DNA of 64,000 bases, taken from contig NZ_JACHHN010000001.1 of NCBI RefSeq assembly GCF_014202765.1, positions 208,118-272,117 on the forward strand, in the 5' to 3' direction. Below, one piece after another: positions 51,952-61,994 of this stretch. The DNA comes from Silvimonas terrae (GTDB lineage Bacteria > Pseudomonadota > Gammaproteobacteria > Burkholderiales > Chitinibacteraceae). Each line of letters begins with the position of its first letter. Positions within the stretch are counted from its first letter, which is position 1. The position numbers and the translations under genes were made by a program. The notes below the pieces were generated by a model. That model did no database searches and was not told the origin of the DNA. It was given only the letters and a program-made list of their open reading frames with translations.

Positions 51952-53095
51952 GAACCCGCTCCGCGTCCTGCATGTCGGACTTCTCTTGTTCAGCGATTGC
52001 CTCGGTGGGGTGCAACTCGGCACGGCGGCGGCGTGAAGGCCACAAGCCTTCCGGGCGCAGCAGCATGATGATGATCATGGCCAGACCAAACAGCAGCATG
52101 CGCAGGTTTTCCGGATCAACAATGCGGCGACCGAACAGGCCCTCTTGCAAGGGGTTGATCACGTCCCGCAGGATTTCCGGCACGATGGAGACCAGAATCG
52201 CCCCCAGAATCACGCCCGGGATATTGCCCATACCCCCCAGCACCACCATGCACAGCACCATGATGGATTCCATCAACACGAAGGACTCCGGACTGACAAA
52301 CCCCTGGAAGCTGGCAAACAGTGCGCCGGAAACACCGCCAAACGACGCACCCATGGCAAAGGCCAGCAGTTTGACATTGCGGGTGTTGATGCCCATGGCG
52401 TTGGCGGCAATTTCATCTTCACGGATGGCCACCCAGGCGCGGCCAATGCGGGAATACTGCAGGCGTTGGGTCACAAAGATGATCAGGCAGCAGAACGCCA
52501 GAATCAGGTAGTAGTAGGTGTGGACCATCTCGAACTTCAGGCCCATCCAGTAGATCGGTTTGCCGAAGTTGTACCCGGCCAGATGCACCGGATCAATATT
52601 GTTGATGCCTTGCGGACCATTGGTAATGTTGATGGGCCGGTCCAGGTTGTTCATGAAAATACGCACAATCTCGCCAAAACCCAGCGTCACAATCGCCAGA
52701 TAATCGCCACGCAGTTTCAGGGTGGGCGTGCCCAGCAAAATCCCGAACACGCAGGCCACCAGCGCGCACAACACCACCATGATCAAAAAGGGTGGGTGTT
52801 GCAGCCACAGTGGCATCACGGCCTGCAATTGCGGCGAGTTGAAAATGGCATAGCAATACGCGCCCACGGCGTAAAAGGCGATATAACCCAGATCCAGCAA
52901 GCCGGCAAAGCCCACCACAATGTTCAGGCCCAGCGCCAGCATGATGTACAGCAGCGCAAAGTCCACCGCCCGGATCCAGGACTTGCCGCTTTCAAAGCCG
53001 GCGCCCAGCACCCAGGGCAAGACCAGCAGAATGCCCGCAAAGATGAACAGACCAATCTGGCGCTGACGGCGGGTTTTCAGAAAAACAACGGGCAT
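51944..53095 (-). CDS. livM: Branched-chain amino acid ABC transporter permease LivM
   Basis: A 383-residue permease with about ten helices. ALLYIMLALGLNIVVGFAGLLDLGYIAFYAVGAY is split by helix boundaries and is typical of LivM, as are LRGDYLAIVTLGFGEIVRI and IAANAMGINTRNVKLLAFA. The C-terminal tail is extended by about 25 charged residues. ATG at 53095 has AGGGG upstream. It follows livH after a 163-bp gap that contains no gene. Confidence 0.93.
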   Translation of the reverse strand: MPVVFLKTRRQRQIGLFIFAGILLVLPWVLGAGFESGKSWIRAVDFALLYIMLALGLNIVVGFAGLLDLGYIAFYAVGAYCYAIFNSPQLQAVMPLWLQHPPFLIMVVLCALVACVFGILLGTPTLKLRGDYLAIVTLGFGEIVRIFMNNLDRPINITNGPQGINNIDPVHLAGYNFGKPIYWMGLKFEMVHTYYYLILAFCCLIIFVTQRLQYSRIGRAWVAIREDEIAANAMGINTRNVKLLAFAMGASFGGVSGALFASFQGFVSPESFVLMESIMVLCMVVLGGMGNIPGVILGAILVSIVPEILRDVINPLQEGLFGRRIVDPENLRMLLFGLAMIIIMLLRPEGLWPSRRRRAELHPTEAIAEQEKSDMQDAERVHG

Positions 53096-53258
53096 CAGGT
53101 TTACCCCTGCGAGTGTAACGAGGCTCCCTCGCGGCGGCGAGGGCGGGGGGAGCCGGATTGAAACAAGGGTGTGCGCATGTTGCCATGCCACGGCCCGTTT
53201 GCGCCCGGCTTTGCCGGGAGCCATGCTGTCTTTGATATGTTCGTATACAGGGGCATGA

Positions 53259-54188
53259 TCACGCGCGCTCTGCTACACGTTCGCCCAACAGGCCGGACGG
53301 GCGGAACACCAGCACCAGGATCAGCACCAGGAAGGCAAAGATGTCCTTGTAATTGCTACCCAGGAACCCACCAGTCAGATCACCCAGATAGCCCGAACCC
53401 AGGCTCTCGATAATCCCCAGCGTAATACCACCCAGCACCGCGCCCTGCAGATTGCCAATGCCACCCAGCACTGCGGCGGTAAAGGCTTTCAGGCCAATCA
53501 GAAAGCCCATATACGGATGGGCCTGATCATAGTTGGCAGCTACCATCACGCCCGCTACTGCGCCCAGCGCAGAACCGGTAATGAAGGTCATGGAAATAAT
53601 GTTGTTGATGTTGACGCCCATCAGCCCGGCCACTTCCGGGTTTTGTGCCGTGGCGCGCATGGCCCGGCCCAGGCGGGTTTTTTCGATCATGAAAAACAGA
53701 CCACCCATGAGCACAACGGCCAGGATGATGATGGCCACTTGCAGATCGGTAATCGCTGCACCATGAAAGTCATGCACGGTTTGCGGCAGGATTTCCGGAA
53801 ACGGCCGGTAGCTGCGGCCCCAGATCAGGCTGGCGACTTGTTGCAGCACAATGGATACGCCAATGGCGGTAATGAGTGGCGCCAGCCGCGGTGCGCGGCG
53901 CAAGGGGCGATAGGCAATCCGCTCTACCGCAAACCCCAGCAGCATGGACACCGGAATGGCCATGACCAGACCGGCCAGCAACATCAATGGCCCGGGCAGA
54001 TGAATGTTGTGGCCAACCAGGACGTTAATGCAGGTAATGGTGACCATGGCGCCGAACATGACAATTTCGCCGTGGGCAAAATTGATCAGTTGCATAATGC
54101 CGTACACCATTGTGTAACCCAGCGCGATTAGCGCATAAATGCTGCCGATCACCAGACCATTGATGATCTGTTGCAGAAAAATATCCAC
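53259..54188 (-). CDS. livH: Branched-chain amino acid ABC transporter permease LivH
   Basis: A 309-residue permease. The start FLQQIINGLVIGSIYALIAL and GYTMVYGIMQLINFAHGEIV are the classic LivH pattern. The loop GRAMRATAQNPEVAGLMGVN contacts the ATPases. The start codon is GTG at 54188 with AGAGG upstream. It is the first gene of livHMGF as found here; the binding protein (livK/livJ) that usually precedes it is absent. Confidence 0.93.
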   Translation of the reverse strand: MDIFLQQIINGLVIGSIYALIALGYTMVYGIMQLINFAHGEIVMFGAMVTITCINVLVGHNIHLPGPLMLLAGLVMAIPVSMLLGFAVERIAYRPLRRAPRLAPLITAIGVSIVLQQVASLIWGRSYRPFPEILPQTVHDFHGAAITDLQVAIIILAVVLMGGLFFMIEKTRLGRAMRATAQNPEVAGLMGVNINNIISMTFITGSALGAVAGVMVAANYDQAHPYMGFLIGLKAFTAAVLGGIGNLQGAVLGGITLGIIESLGSGYLGDLTGGFLGSNYKDIFAFLVLILVLVFRPSGLLGERVAERA

Positions 54189-54683
54189 GTTGCTTCATCC
54201 TCTGATGACTGCTTTGTTCATGACTGGCGAACCAGTGGATCAGGCGCTGATGGCGCCCGCTGGCCAGAATGCCCGTCCTGGTTTGTGGCAGGCTTGGCCT
54301 GGCATTCCCACGGTGGTTGCAAAGGGTGCAGTCAGCTATGAAATCAACCATAACAGTTGCTCCGATCAACCTTACCCGCGGTGGTTTTTAGCGGACACCT
54401 GCTGCTTTCCCTTACAGTCAAGTCTTTAGTTTTGCATTTGTGACATATTCCCAAGCCGCCACGCAAACTTGCTGCGACGCGGTGTGGGGCCGAGTTCACA
54501 GAATGGGTGCAAACAGCGCAAACCCGGTCCTGGCTTGCCTTGCAGGCCCAAGCAGGATGCGTGCCCGTAGTTGCTCAGCCCTGTGCGGGGCCCCAACCTG
54601 GCGGAAAAATGCGGCGCTGGCCAAGCGGGGAGCACCGCGTTGGTGTCGTGTTTTGCACCGTGCTGGTGCGGCGGATAAATGAA

Positions 54684-54714
54684 ACGGCCCGCAGTTTGTC
54701 AGGCTGCGGGCCGT
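54684..54714 (-). terminator. Hairpin downstream of the efflux operon
   Basis: ACGGCCCGCAG and CTGCGGGCCGT are perfect 11-bp arms, followed on the minus strand by TTCATTT. It probably terminates the RND operon, although the T run is interrupted. Confidence 0.6.
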
Positions 54715-54724
54715 CTGTCTGGAG

Positions 54725-54759
54725 GCGCAAACACCAGACTGGATGGCTGGTGTTTGCGC
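54725..54759. repeat. Second hairpin next to the efflux operon stop
   Basis: GCGCAAACACCAG and CTGGTGTTTGCGC are perfect 13-bp arms ten bases beyond the stop of the outer-membrane channel gene. There is no T run, so it may shield the transcript end. Confidence 0.6.
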
Positions 54760-54769
54760 TTGGCAAAGA

Positions 54770-56233
54770 TCAGTTTGTGGTTTTTTGCGCAGCACTGGCG
54801 CTTTGGTCTGCGGCCAGACGCCAGCCCCCGCCCACTGCCTTGTACAGGGACACCCGATCATTGAGTTCTGCCAGTTGCGCCTGGACTAAGGACAAGCGCG
54901 CATCAAACAGATTGCGCTCGGTATCGAGCACGTCCAGATAGCTGGAATACCCGTTGTCATAGCGCAGGTTTGCCAGGCGCAATTGCCGGGTCAGGGCCTG
55001 GACTTTGTTGCGCAGCGCTTCTGTGGCTTTGGCCGCCTGGTCATTTACCACCAGCGCGGCGCGTACATCACCAAAGGCGCTTTGCACCGTACCCCGATAG
55101 ACCGCCAGTGCTTCCCGTTCTATGCCACGCGCCTGATCAACCTGCGCGGCGGTCAGCCCGCCATTGAACAAGGGCATGCCCAGGTTGCCGGCAAAGGACC
55201 AGGTCTTGGCGGCCCCGGTGAAGAGATCACCAAACGCCAGGCTTTCCACCCCCGCCAGCCCGGTCAGGCTGATGGTGGGGAAATACGCCGCCCGGGCGGC
55301 TTCCACCCGTGCCCGTGCCCCGATCAGCGTGGCTTCTGCCTGCTGGATATCCGGCCGGCGCAGCAACAGGTCTGACGGCAAACCAGAGGGGATGACGGGT
55401 GGATGGCCAATCTCGTCAATGCGTTTGCCGCGCTCGGGCAGGGTTTCGATAATCTGCTGCGGCGTTTCACCCAGTAATACCGCCAGTGCAGATTCAGTCT
55501 GCGCAATCTCGCCCACCAGGTTGGGTTCTGCGGCCTGGGCGGTATTCAACTCGGCTTCTGACTGGCGGACATCCAGCTCGGAGATCAAGCCGCCCTTGAA
55601 ACGCTTGGTTTGCAGGTCGTAGCTTTCCACGCGGGACTGAATGGTGTCGCGTGCAATCTGCAACTGGCCATCCAGTGCGATCAAGTTGAAGTACGTTTGT
55701 GCCACTTCGGCATCCAGCGCCAGCGACACGGCATCCCGGTTGTACTCGGCGGCCATCAAATCACGGCGTGCGCCTTCGGTCAGATTGGCCAGACGGCCCC
55801 AGATATCCAGCTCCCAACTGGCTGCAGCGGCCAGTTGATAGTCGGTATACGTACCCAGCGTAGCTTGCGGCCCTTTGCCGGAGACCTTTTGTTTGGCGCC
55901 GGCACCTTGCAGATCAAGCTGCGGAAATTGCGCCGAAGAATTGATCCCCACCACAGCGCGGGCCTGATCAACCCGCGCCACGGCCTGGGCCAGATTCTGG
56001 TTGTTGGTGCGTGCGGTCTGGATCAATTGCGCCAGCAGCGGATCGCCAAACTGGTCCCACCAGTGATTGTCGATCCAGCCGGCATCACTTTGCATACGCT
56101 CTGCGGCGGGCAATTCTGTGGCCGGCGCAGTCTTGTCGGGCTGCATAAAAGCGCAGCCGGGCAGGGTGAGGGCAAGCAAGGCTGCGATCAGCGCGCGGCG
56201 CGGGGTTACAAACAATGTGGTTGGCTTATTCAT
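54770..56233 (-). CDS. RND efflux outer-membrane channel (OprM/NodT family lipoprotein)
   Basis: A 487-residue outer-membrane factor. The lipobox ALTLPGC marks a lipoprotein, unlike TolC. Two repeats follow: [31 protein letters not shown] near the start and the second beginning [25 protein letters not shown] at 56233 has AGGGGG upstream and overlaps the pump gene stop by eight bases. It forms the exit duct for the tripartite pump encoded upstream. Confidence 0.93.
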   Translation of the reverse strand: MNKPTTLFVTPRRALIAALLALTLPGCAFMQPDKTAPATELPAAERMQSDAGWIDNHWWDQFGDPLLAQLIQTARTNNQNLAQAVARVDQARAVVGINSSAQFPQLDLQGAGAKQKVSGKGPQATLGTYTDYQLAAAASWELDIWGRLANLTEGARRDLMAAEYNRDAVSLALDAEVAQTYFNLIALDGQLQIARDTIQSRVESYDLQTKRFKGGLISELDVRQSEAELNTAQAAEPNLVGEIAQTESALAVLLGETPQQIIETLPERGKRIDEIGHPPVIPSGLPSDLLLRRPDIQQAEATLIGARARVEAARAAYFPTISLTGLAGVESLAFGDLFTGAAKTWSFAGNLGMPLFNGGLTAAQVDQARGIEREALAVYRGTVQSAFGDVRAALVVNDQAAKATEALRNKVQALTRQLRLANLRYDNGYSSYLDVLDTERNLFDARLSLVQAQLAELNDRVSLYKAVGGGWRLAADQSASAAQKTTN

Positions 56234-59200
56234 GATCAACCCCCTGATGTTCCAGGGCTGGTGCTGGTGGGTCTTCCTTTTTGGCTTTCTTGCTGCCCAA
56301 GCCCATGATCAGGCGGAAAAACAGCGGCACAAAGAAGGTGGCAATGCAGGTGGCGGCCAGCATGCCGCCGATCACGCCAGTACCGATGGAATGGCGGCTG
56401 GCCGAGCCCGCACCGCTGGAGGTCACCAGCGGTACGCAACCCAGAATGAACGCCAGCGAGGTCATGACGATAGGCCGGAAGCGCAGGCGGGAAGCCTCAA
56501 TGGCCGCGTCATACAATGACAATCCCTCGTGGTGTTTTTCTACCGCGAATTCCACAATCAGGATGGCGTTTTTCGCCGCCAGGCCGATCAGTGTCACAAG
56601 GCCAATCTGGAAGTAAACATCGTTGTTCAAGCCCACCAGCCACACGGCCAGCAGAGCACCAAACAAGCCAAATGGCACGGCGGTCACGACCGCGATCGGC
56701 AAGGTCCAGCGTTCGTACTGCGCGGCCAGGATCAGGAACACCATGATGATCCCGAAGATGAACGCTTGCGCGGAGGTGCCACCAGCCAGCTTTTCCTGGT
56801 AGGCACTGCCCATCCAGGTCAGCGTGAAGTCACTGGTCAGGACTGATTCGGCCACTTCTTCTGCCGCCGCAATGGCCTGGCCGGTGGAGTACCCCGCCGC
56901 CGGGGTCAGCATGACCTTGCCGGCAGAGAACACATTGAAGCGCTCCACCAGTTCCGGACCTACCACCGGTTTGACCGTGACCATGGCGGAGAGCGGGATC
57001 ATCTGTCCGCTGGCAGAACGGACATAGACGTTGCGCATATCGTCCGCCGAAGAACGGAAGGCGGCATCCGATTGCAGTTGTACCTTGTAGGTGCGGCCAA
57101 AGATGTTGAAGTCGTTGACGTACTGCGCACCAAACGTCGCGGCAATCGTGTTGAAAACCTGATTGACGGGCACGCCCAGCGTTTTGGCTTTGTCGCGGTC
57201 CAGATCAAAGAATACTTGCGGTACCGTGGCACGGTAGGTGGTGCTCACCGCAGAGAACTCCGGACGCTTTTTGGCGGCTTCCAGATAAGACTGGATGGCT
57301 TGTTGAATCGCCGCCGGGTCTGTCGTACCACGGCTCTGGATATACGCTTCCAGACCCCCGGTGGTGGACATGCCGGTAATGGGGGGCGGGTTGAACGCCA
57401 GCACCACGGCATCGCGAATCCGCGAGCCCGCAATCATGACCTTGTGCGCCAGCGAGAAAGAATCCTCACCTTCGCCCTGGCGATCTTTCCAGTCTGCCAG
57501 GGTGACGAATGCCGCTGCGCCATTGGAGCGATAGGTGCTGGAAAGCAAGTCAAAGCCGGAGAAGGTCAGTGTCTCCGCCACATTTTTGTTTTTGGTCATG
57601 GCCGCATCAAGTTGCGCGGTCACGGCTTCGGTCCGGCTCAACGAGGCGGCATCCGGCATGATCGGGATGACCATGAGATAGCCTTGATCCTCATCCGGCA
57701 CCAGACCCCCGGGGACGGTCTTGAACAGCAGCAACAGGCTGACGATCATGGCCCCGAAGATGAGAAACGCAATCCCGACGCGGCGATTGAGGAACGCAAC
57801 ACCGCCCACGTACTTGCTCGTCATCTTGTCAAAACCGCTGTTGAAGGCGCGGAAGAAACGGTTGGGCTCATGATGTGTGGGTTTAAGGATCAACGCGCAC
57901 AGGGCAGGGGTGAGGGTCAGCGCAACGAGGCCGGAGATCACCACCGAAACCGCAATGGTCACCGCAAACTGTTTGTACATCACGCCTGTCATGCCGCCCA
58001 TAAAGGCCACCGGCAGGAACACGGAGCAGAGCACCAGCACAATGGCTACCACCGGCCCGGATACTTCTTCCATCGCCTTGATGGCCGCATCCTTGGGCGA
58101 AAGCCGCTCGGTGCTCATGATCCGCTCAACGTTTTCCAGCACCACGATCGCGTCATCCACGACGATACCGATCGCCAGCACCATCCCGAACAGGGTCAAG
58201 AGGTTGATGGAGAATCCCAGCGCCTCCATGCCGGCAAAGGTCCCGATCAAGGACACCGGTACGGCCAGGCAGGGAATCAGCGTGGCGCGGGCGTTCTGCA
58301 GGAATACATAGACCACCACAAACACCAGCAAGATGGCTTCAAACAGGGTATGAACCACTTCTTCGACCGAAATCTTCACGAAGGTGGTGGTGTCATACGG
58401 AATGCCATATGTCATGCCATGCGGAAAGCGCACCTTGAGTTCTTCCATCTTGGCGCGCACGGCTTCGATCGTTTTCAGCGCGTTGGCGCCAGGCTGCAAG
58501 TACAGCGCAATCCCGACGGTAGGTTTGCCGTTGTGTTTGGCCACCACGTCATAGGCGTTGGAACTCAACTCCACCCGCGCAATATCTTTGACGCGGGTTT
58601 GCGAGCCATCCGGATTGGCGCGGACGATGATGTCTTCAAACTCTTTCACCGTCGACAAACGACCTTTGGCTGTCGCGGTATAGGTAAATTCCTGCGGGCG
58701 TGCGGGGTCGCTCGGTTCGGCACCAATCTTGCCGGCAGAAAACTGCTGGTTCTGTTCGGAAATGGCGTTCTGCACATCCGTCGGGGTCAGCCCCAACTGC
58801 GCCACCTTGTCTGGCCGCAACCACACGCGCATGGCGTAATCGCCGCTACCGATGATGGAGACATCACCAATGCCGGGAATCCGCTTGATTTCATCTACGA
58901 CGTTAAGCGTGGCGTAGTTGGACAGGAACAGCGCATCTTGCGCGCCGTTGGTGGAATCCAGCGTCACAAAGGCCAGGATGGACGTGGATTTTTTCTTCAC
59001 CGTCACGCCTTGCCGTTGTACTTCCTGCGGCAACTGCGCCATGGCCGCTTGCACGCGGTTATTGGTGTTGATGGTGGCCTGGTCGGGGTCAGTACCAATG
59101 GCAAAGTAGACGTTCAACGTCATGGCACCGTTGGAGGCCGCCGACGATTGCATGTACAGCATGCTTTCGACACCGTTGACCTGCTGCTCGATCGGGGCGG

Positions 59201-59387
59201 CAACGGTTTCTGCAATCACCTGTGGAGAGGCGCCCGGGTAGTTAGCGGTGACGGTGACAACTGGCGGCACGATCTGCGGATATTGCTCGATCGGCAACGC
59301 CTTCATCGAGACCAGACCCGCCAGCACAATGATGATGGAAATGACGCTGGCAAAGACCGGCCGTTCAATAAAGAACTTTGAGAACAT
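56226..59387 (-). CDS. RND multidrug efflux pump, AcrB/MexB family (HAE1)
   Basis: A 1053-residue inner-membrane proton-driven exporter of hydrophobic drugs. It has the typical start [20 protein letters not shown] and the central proton-relay helix [16 protein letters not shown] with the Asp pair. It shows the AcrB-like [21 protein letters not shown] and C-terminal [19 protein letters not shown] (relay Lys). Length matches AcrB (1049). The gene lies nine bases after the adaptor gene. No regulator is adjacent, so control must come from elsewhere. Confidence 0.95.
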   Translation of the reverse strand: MFSKFFIERPVFASVISIIIVLAGLVSMKALPIEQYPQIVPPVVTVTANYPGASPQVIAETVAAPIEQQVNGVESMLYMQSSAASNGAMTLNVYFAIGTDPDQATINTNNRVQAAMAQLPQEVQRQGVTVKKKSTSILAFVTLDSTNGAQDALFLSNYATLNVVDEIKRIPGIGDVSIIGSGDYAMRVWLRPDKVAQLGLTPTDVQNAISEQNQQFSAGKIGAEPSDPARPQEFTYTATAKGRLSTVKEFEDIIVRANPDGSQTRVKDIARVELSSNAYDVVAKHNGKPTVGIALYLQPGANALKTIEAVRAKMEELKVRFPHGMTYGIPYDTTTFVKISVEEVVHTLFEAILLVFVVVYVFLQNARATLIPCLAVPVSLIGTFAGMEALGFSINLLTLFGMVLAIGIVVDDAIVVLENVERIMSTERLSPKDAAIKAMEEVSGPVVAIVLVLCSVFLPVAFMGGMTGVMYKQFAVTIAVSVVISGLVALTLTPALCALILKPTHHEPNRFFRAFNSGFDKMTSKYVGGVAFLNRRVGIAFLIFGAMIVSLLLLFKTVPGGLVPDEDQGYLMVIPIMPDAASLSRTEAVTAQLDAAMTKNKNVAETLTFSGFDLLSSTYRSNGAAAFVTLADWKDRQGEGEDSFSLAHKVMIAGSRIRDAVVLAFNPPPITGMSTTGGLEAYIQSRGTTDPAAIQQAIQSYLEAAKKRPEFSAVSTTYRATVPQVFFDLDRDKAKTLGVPVNQVFNTIAATFGAQYVNDFNIFGRTYKVQLQSDAAFRSSADDMRNVYVRSASGQMIPLSAMVTVKPVVGPELVERFNVFSAGKVMLTPAAGYSTGQAIAAAEEVAESVLTSDFTLTWMGSAYQEKLAGGTSAQAFIFGIIMVFLILAAQYERWTLPIAVVTAVPFGLFGALLAVWLVGLNNDVYFQIGLVTLIGLAAKNAILIVEFAVEKHHEGLSLYDAAIEASRLRFRPIVMTSLAFILGCVPLVTSSGAGSASRHSIGTGVIGGMLAATCIATFFVPLFFRLIMGLGSKKAKKEDPPAPALEHQGVDHE

Positions 59388-59396
59388 GACCGCTCC

Positions 59397-60587
59397 TTAC
59401 TGGGCGTCGTTGGTGTGGGCAACCGCGGCGGGGGCATCGGCGGCGGCCACGTCGCTGGCGGTCACCGGATCAACCGGGGAGCCAGGCCGCGCCTTGAGCA
59501 CGCCTTCCACGACAATGCGTTCACCGCCTTTCATGCCGCTGGCGACCAGTACATTGGTGCCATAGGTGTCACCCAACTGGACGACACGCGGCTCGACCAC
59601 GTTCTTGTCATTGACGACCAGTACCGCTTTATCTGCCTGAATCTGGACAACGGCGCGCTGCGGAATCAGCAGTGCATTTTTGTGGATGATGCCGCCCACC
59701 AATACCCGTACAAACTGGCCAGGCAGCAATTTGCCTTGCGGGTTGGGGATGATGGCGCGCGCGCTGATGGTGCCGGTGGTGGTATCCACCTTGCTGTCAG
59801 AAAAATCGATGGTGCCGGAGCGGTCGTACAGGGTGCCGTCGGCCAGCCGCAGCTTGACCGGGAAACGCTGGCCCGCAGGGAGCACGACCTCGCCACGCTG
59901 TGCTTGCTGTTGCAGCAGCAGCTTGTCTGATTCCGAGTAAGAGAAATTGGCGTACAAAGGGTCGAGCTGGTTGATGGTGGTCAGCAAACCGCCATTCGCG
60001 GAGGGTGACACCAAACTGCCTTCAGAGAAATTGAGCTTGCTGGCCATGCCATCAATCGGAGCGACCACGCTGGTGTAGCCCAGGTTGATGCGGGCCTCTT
60101 CCGTCTTGGCTTTGGCCGATGCCAGATTGGCAATGGCAGAGTCATACGCGGACATGGCGTCGTCGTAATCTTTGCGGGAGACCGCGTTTTCCTTGTACAG
60201 CGGGATGATCCGGTCGCGGTCGGCGGTGGCTTTATCCAGGGCGGCTTTAGCCTGAGCTTCGACACCCACAGCTTGATCCAGCGCGGCCTTGTAGGTCGCC
60301 GGATCGATCTGGAACATCAACTGGCCGGCTTTGACCGGCTTGCCTTCCGTGTATTCGCGCTTGAGCAAAATGCCTTCTACCCGCGCGCGCACCTCAATTT
60401 GCCGGTAGCCCGCAGTCTGGCCGACGATTTCAAATGTGGTTTCAATGTCATGCGGCTGGATTTGCATGACCGAGACTTTGGGCGGAGGTTGTTGGGGCGC
60501 GGCTGCTTTTTTATCGCAGCCAGAAAGGGCAACAGAAAGGGCAAGAGCAAGTGGAATGCAAGCAGGCAGCACGCGACCGGAAAACAC
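59397..60587 (-). CDS. RND efflux periplasmic adaptor (AcrA/MexA family lipoprotein)
   Basis: A 396-residue membrane fusion protein. The lipobox VALSGC anchors it in the inner membrane. It has lipoyl halves (VRARVEGILLKREYTEGKPV and TSVVAPIDGMASKL), an alpha hairpin between them (about 100-160) and a beta barrel with PQRAVVQIQADKAVLVV. The start is a GTG at 60587 with GAGGGGA upstream. It is the first gene of the adaptor-pump-channel operon. The 276 bp before it (60588-60863) contains no gene. Confidence 0.94.
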   Translation of the reverse strand: MFSGRVLPACIPLALALSVALSGCDKKAAAPQQPPPKVSVMQIQPHDIETTFEIVGQTAGYRQIEVRARVEGILLKREYTEGKPVKAGQLMFQIDPATYKAALDQAVGVEAQAKAALDKATADRDRIIPLYKENAVSRKDYDDAMSAYDSAIANLASAKAKTEEARINLGYTSVVAPIDGMASKLNFSEGSLVSPSANGGLLTTINQLDPLYANFSYSESDKLLLQQQAQRGEVVLPAGQRFPVKLRLADGTLYDRSGTIDFSDSKVDTTTGTISARAIIPNPQGKLLPGQFVRVLVGGIIHKNALLIPQRAVVQIQADKAVLVVNDKNVVEPRVVQLGDTYGTNVLVASGMKGGERIVVEGVLKARPGSPVDPVTASDVAAADAPAAVAHTNDAQ

Positions 60588-60863
60588 GGATATCCCCTCT
60601 TTGACGAAGAGCTGGTACGGCGTTGTTCTTTGTCTGATAACAAGCCGGATTGCAGCTTCGCCTGGCTGATTTATATAAAAGCGCGGTATTAAACTGTTCC
60701 ACCCGGAGCGGGATGGAATGTGTTTGCATTTATATATAGGTCAGAAAATCAGCACTTGATGGAGTCACGCAAGATTGCTTGCTTGAATTTGTTTTCAGGC
60801 AAACCCTATCTGTCATGATTTCAGGGCGTGGTATGTAAAGGCGCAGTGAAAAACGAAGATAAG

Positions 60864-61847
60864 CTACTGATTAAAAGCCTGCATCAGGCATTCATCAGTA
60901 TCGTTGTTGACCTTGTCTTGCAATAGTTGCAAGGAACCGAAACCAGAGAAACGGATGCGGTCACGCAGGGCCGACTTTTGTAAATCCGCATCACTCCAGG
61001 CGGCGTAATCGGCCTGACGCAGCGCCAGATCAGCCAGGGTGGCTTTGGCGGCGGGGGTGCCCAAAGCCGGTCGGATGAACAACACGTTGATGCCGGCGGG
61101 CATGCGCCGCAGCAATGCGGCGTATTCGTCCCCGCGTTCGGTCAGACTGCCGGCGGGCAAGCTGCTGGCCGTGTCCGGGGTGATGATGCCGGCGCGCTGG
61201 CCGTTGCGGTTCAGCGCCTGTTGGCGATCCAGCGGCATGTCGCCCAGCGTGGTGATCATGGCGTAACCGCTTTGCCGGGCCAGTTCCAGATATACCCGGG
61301 TGAGCATGGGGCTGGCACGCCAGAATGCGCTGCGGGGTTCCAGGTGACTGATGCTGACTCCGGAATCGCGCGCTTTGGCGATTTGTGCCGCCAGTTCCAG
61401 ACGGACATCAATTTCGGTAGCGTGTTGGGCCAGTTCTGCCGGCGTGCGCCACAGATTGCCACGGCTGTTGTAGAGCGAGGGCACGCTGGTACGCGGCAAG
61501 ACGCCACGCCACGGCAGCTTGTCCTGATTCTCGTTGGTCAGCGCCAGGGTGATACCGACGGTCATCTTGAGGGATATAGCGCGCTGGGCGGCGCTGCTAA
61601 AATTGTTGCCGGTGGGCAGCAAAGCCACCGTCTGGATGCTGCCGCTGTCGATGAGTTCAAACGCGGCGGCATCGATATCGGGCTGCATGCCAACATCGGT
61701 GGCTTCGACAATCACCACCTTGTCTTGCGGCTTGTAACCGAGGCAACTGCCCAGCGGGGTGGCGCGAGCGGGGAGGCTCAACGTTAGTCCGGCCAGAATG
61801 CCGGCCCCCAGCATCCAGTAACGCGCCGACAACAAAGAGACACCCAT
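60864..61847 (-). CDS. ChbG/YdjC-like protein with degenerate active site
   Basis: A 327-residue protein with a signal peptide (LAGLTLSLPARA-TP). It follows the YdjC/ChbG carbohydrate-deacetylase fold: VVIVEATDVGMQPDIDAAAFE, then GVLPRTSVPSLYNSRGNLW, AQIAKARDSGVSISHLEPRS and VYLELARQSGY. Key metal ligands look lost. The usual Asp-Asp is Thr-Asp (EATDVG), the His of the Gly-x-His-Leu motif is replaced (VGITLALT) and the second His motif reads SHLEPRS instead of a His-rich loop. Export is also unusual, as ChbG is cytoplasmic. It may be a non-catalytic sugar-binding relative. Confidence 0.72.
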   Translation of the reverse strand: MGVSLLSARYWMLGAGILAGLTLSLPARATPLGSCLGYKPQDKVVIVEATDVGMQPDIDAAAFELIDSGSIQTVALLPTGNNFSSAAQRAISLKMTVGITLALTNENQDKLPWRGVLPRTSVPSLYNSRGNLWRTPAELAQHATEIDVRLELAAQIAKARDSGVSISHLEPRSAFWRASPMLTRVYLELARQSGYAMITTLGDMPLDRQQALNRNGQRAGIITPDTASSLPAGSLTERGDEYAALLRRMPAGINVLFIRPALGTPAAKATLADLALRQADYAAWSDADLQKSALRDRIRFSGFGSLQLLQDKVNNDTDECLMQAFNQ

Positions 61848-61994
61848 GGCTGTACCACCGTTGCAATAACTTGTTTACATCAACCCGTTCAAAACGGGTC
61901 TGCTGGCTGAAGCACGCCCAGCATAGCAACAAGTTGTCGCAGACAACATTCGATACCGGCAGGGTGTTGCGTGGATCACAAGGCCCCGACCGGG

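Larger units (their letters stand above)
54189..54769. other. Gene-free gap upstream of livH
   Basis: In these 581 bp I find no credible gene in any frame. The left part should hold the livH promoter. The right end carries two hairpins that follow the efflux operon (54684-54714 and 54725-54759). Confidence 0.6.

Noticed and set aside
57072-59381. A 769-codon open frame on the plus strand
   Set aside because: It lies entirely antisense to the RND pump gene, has His/Arg/Gln-rich composition typical of a shadow frame in GC-rich DNA, and no recognisable motif.
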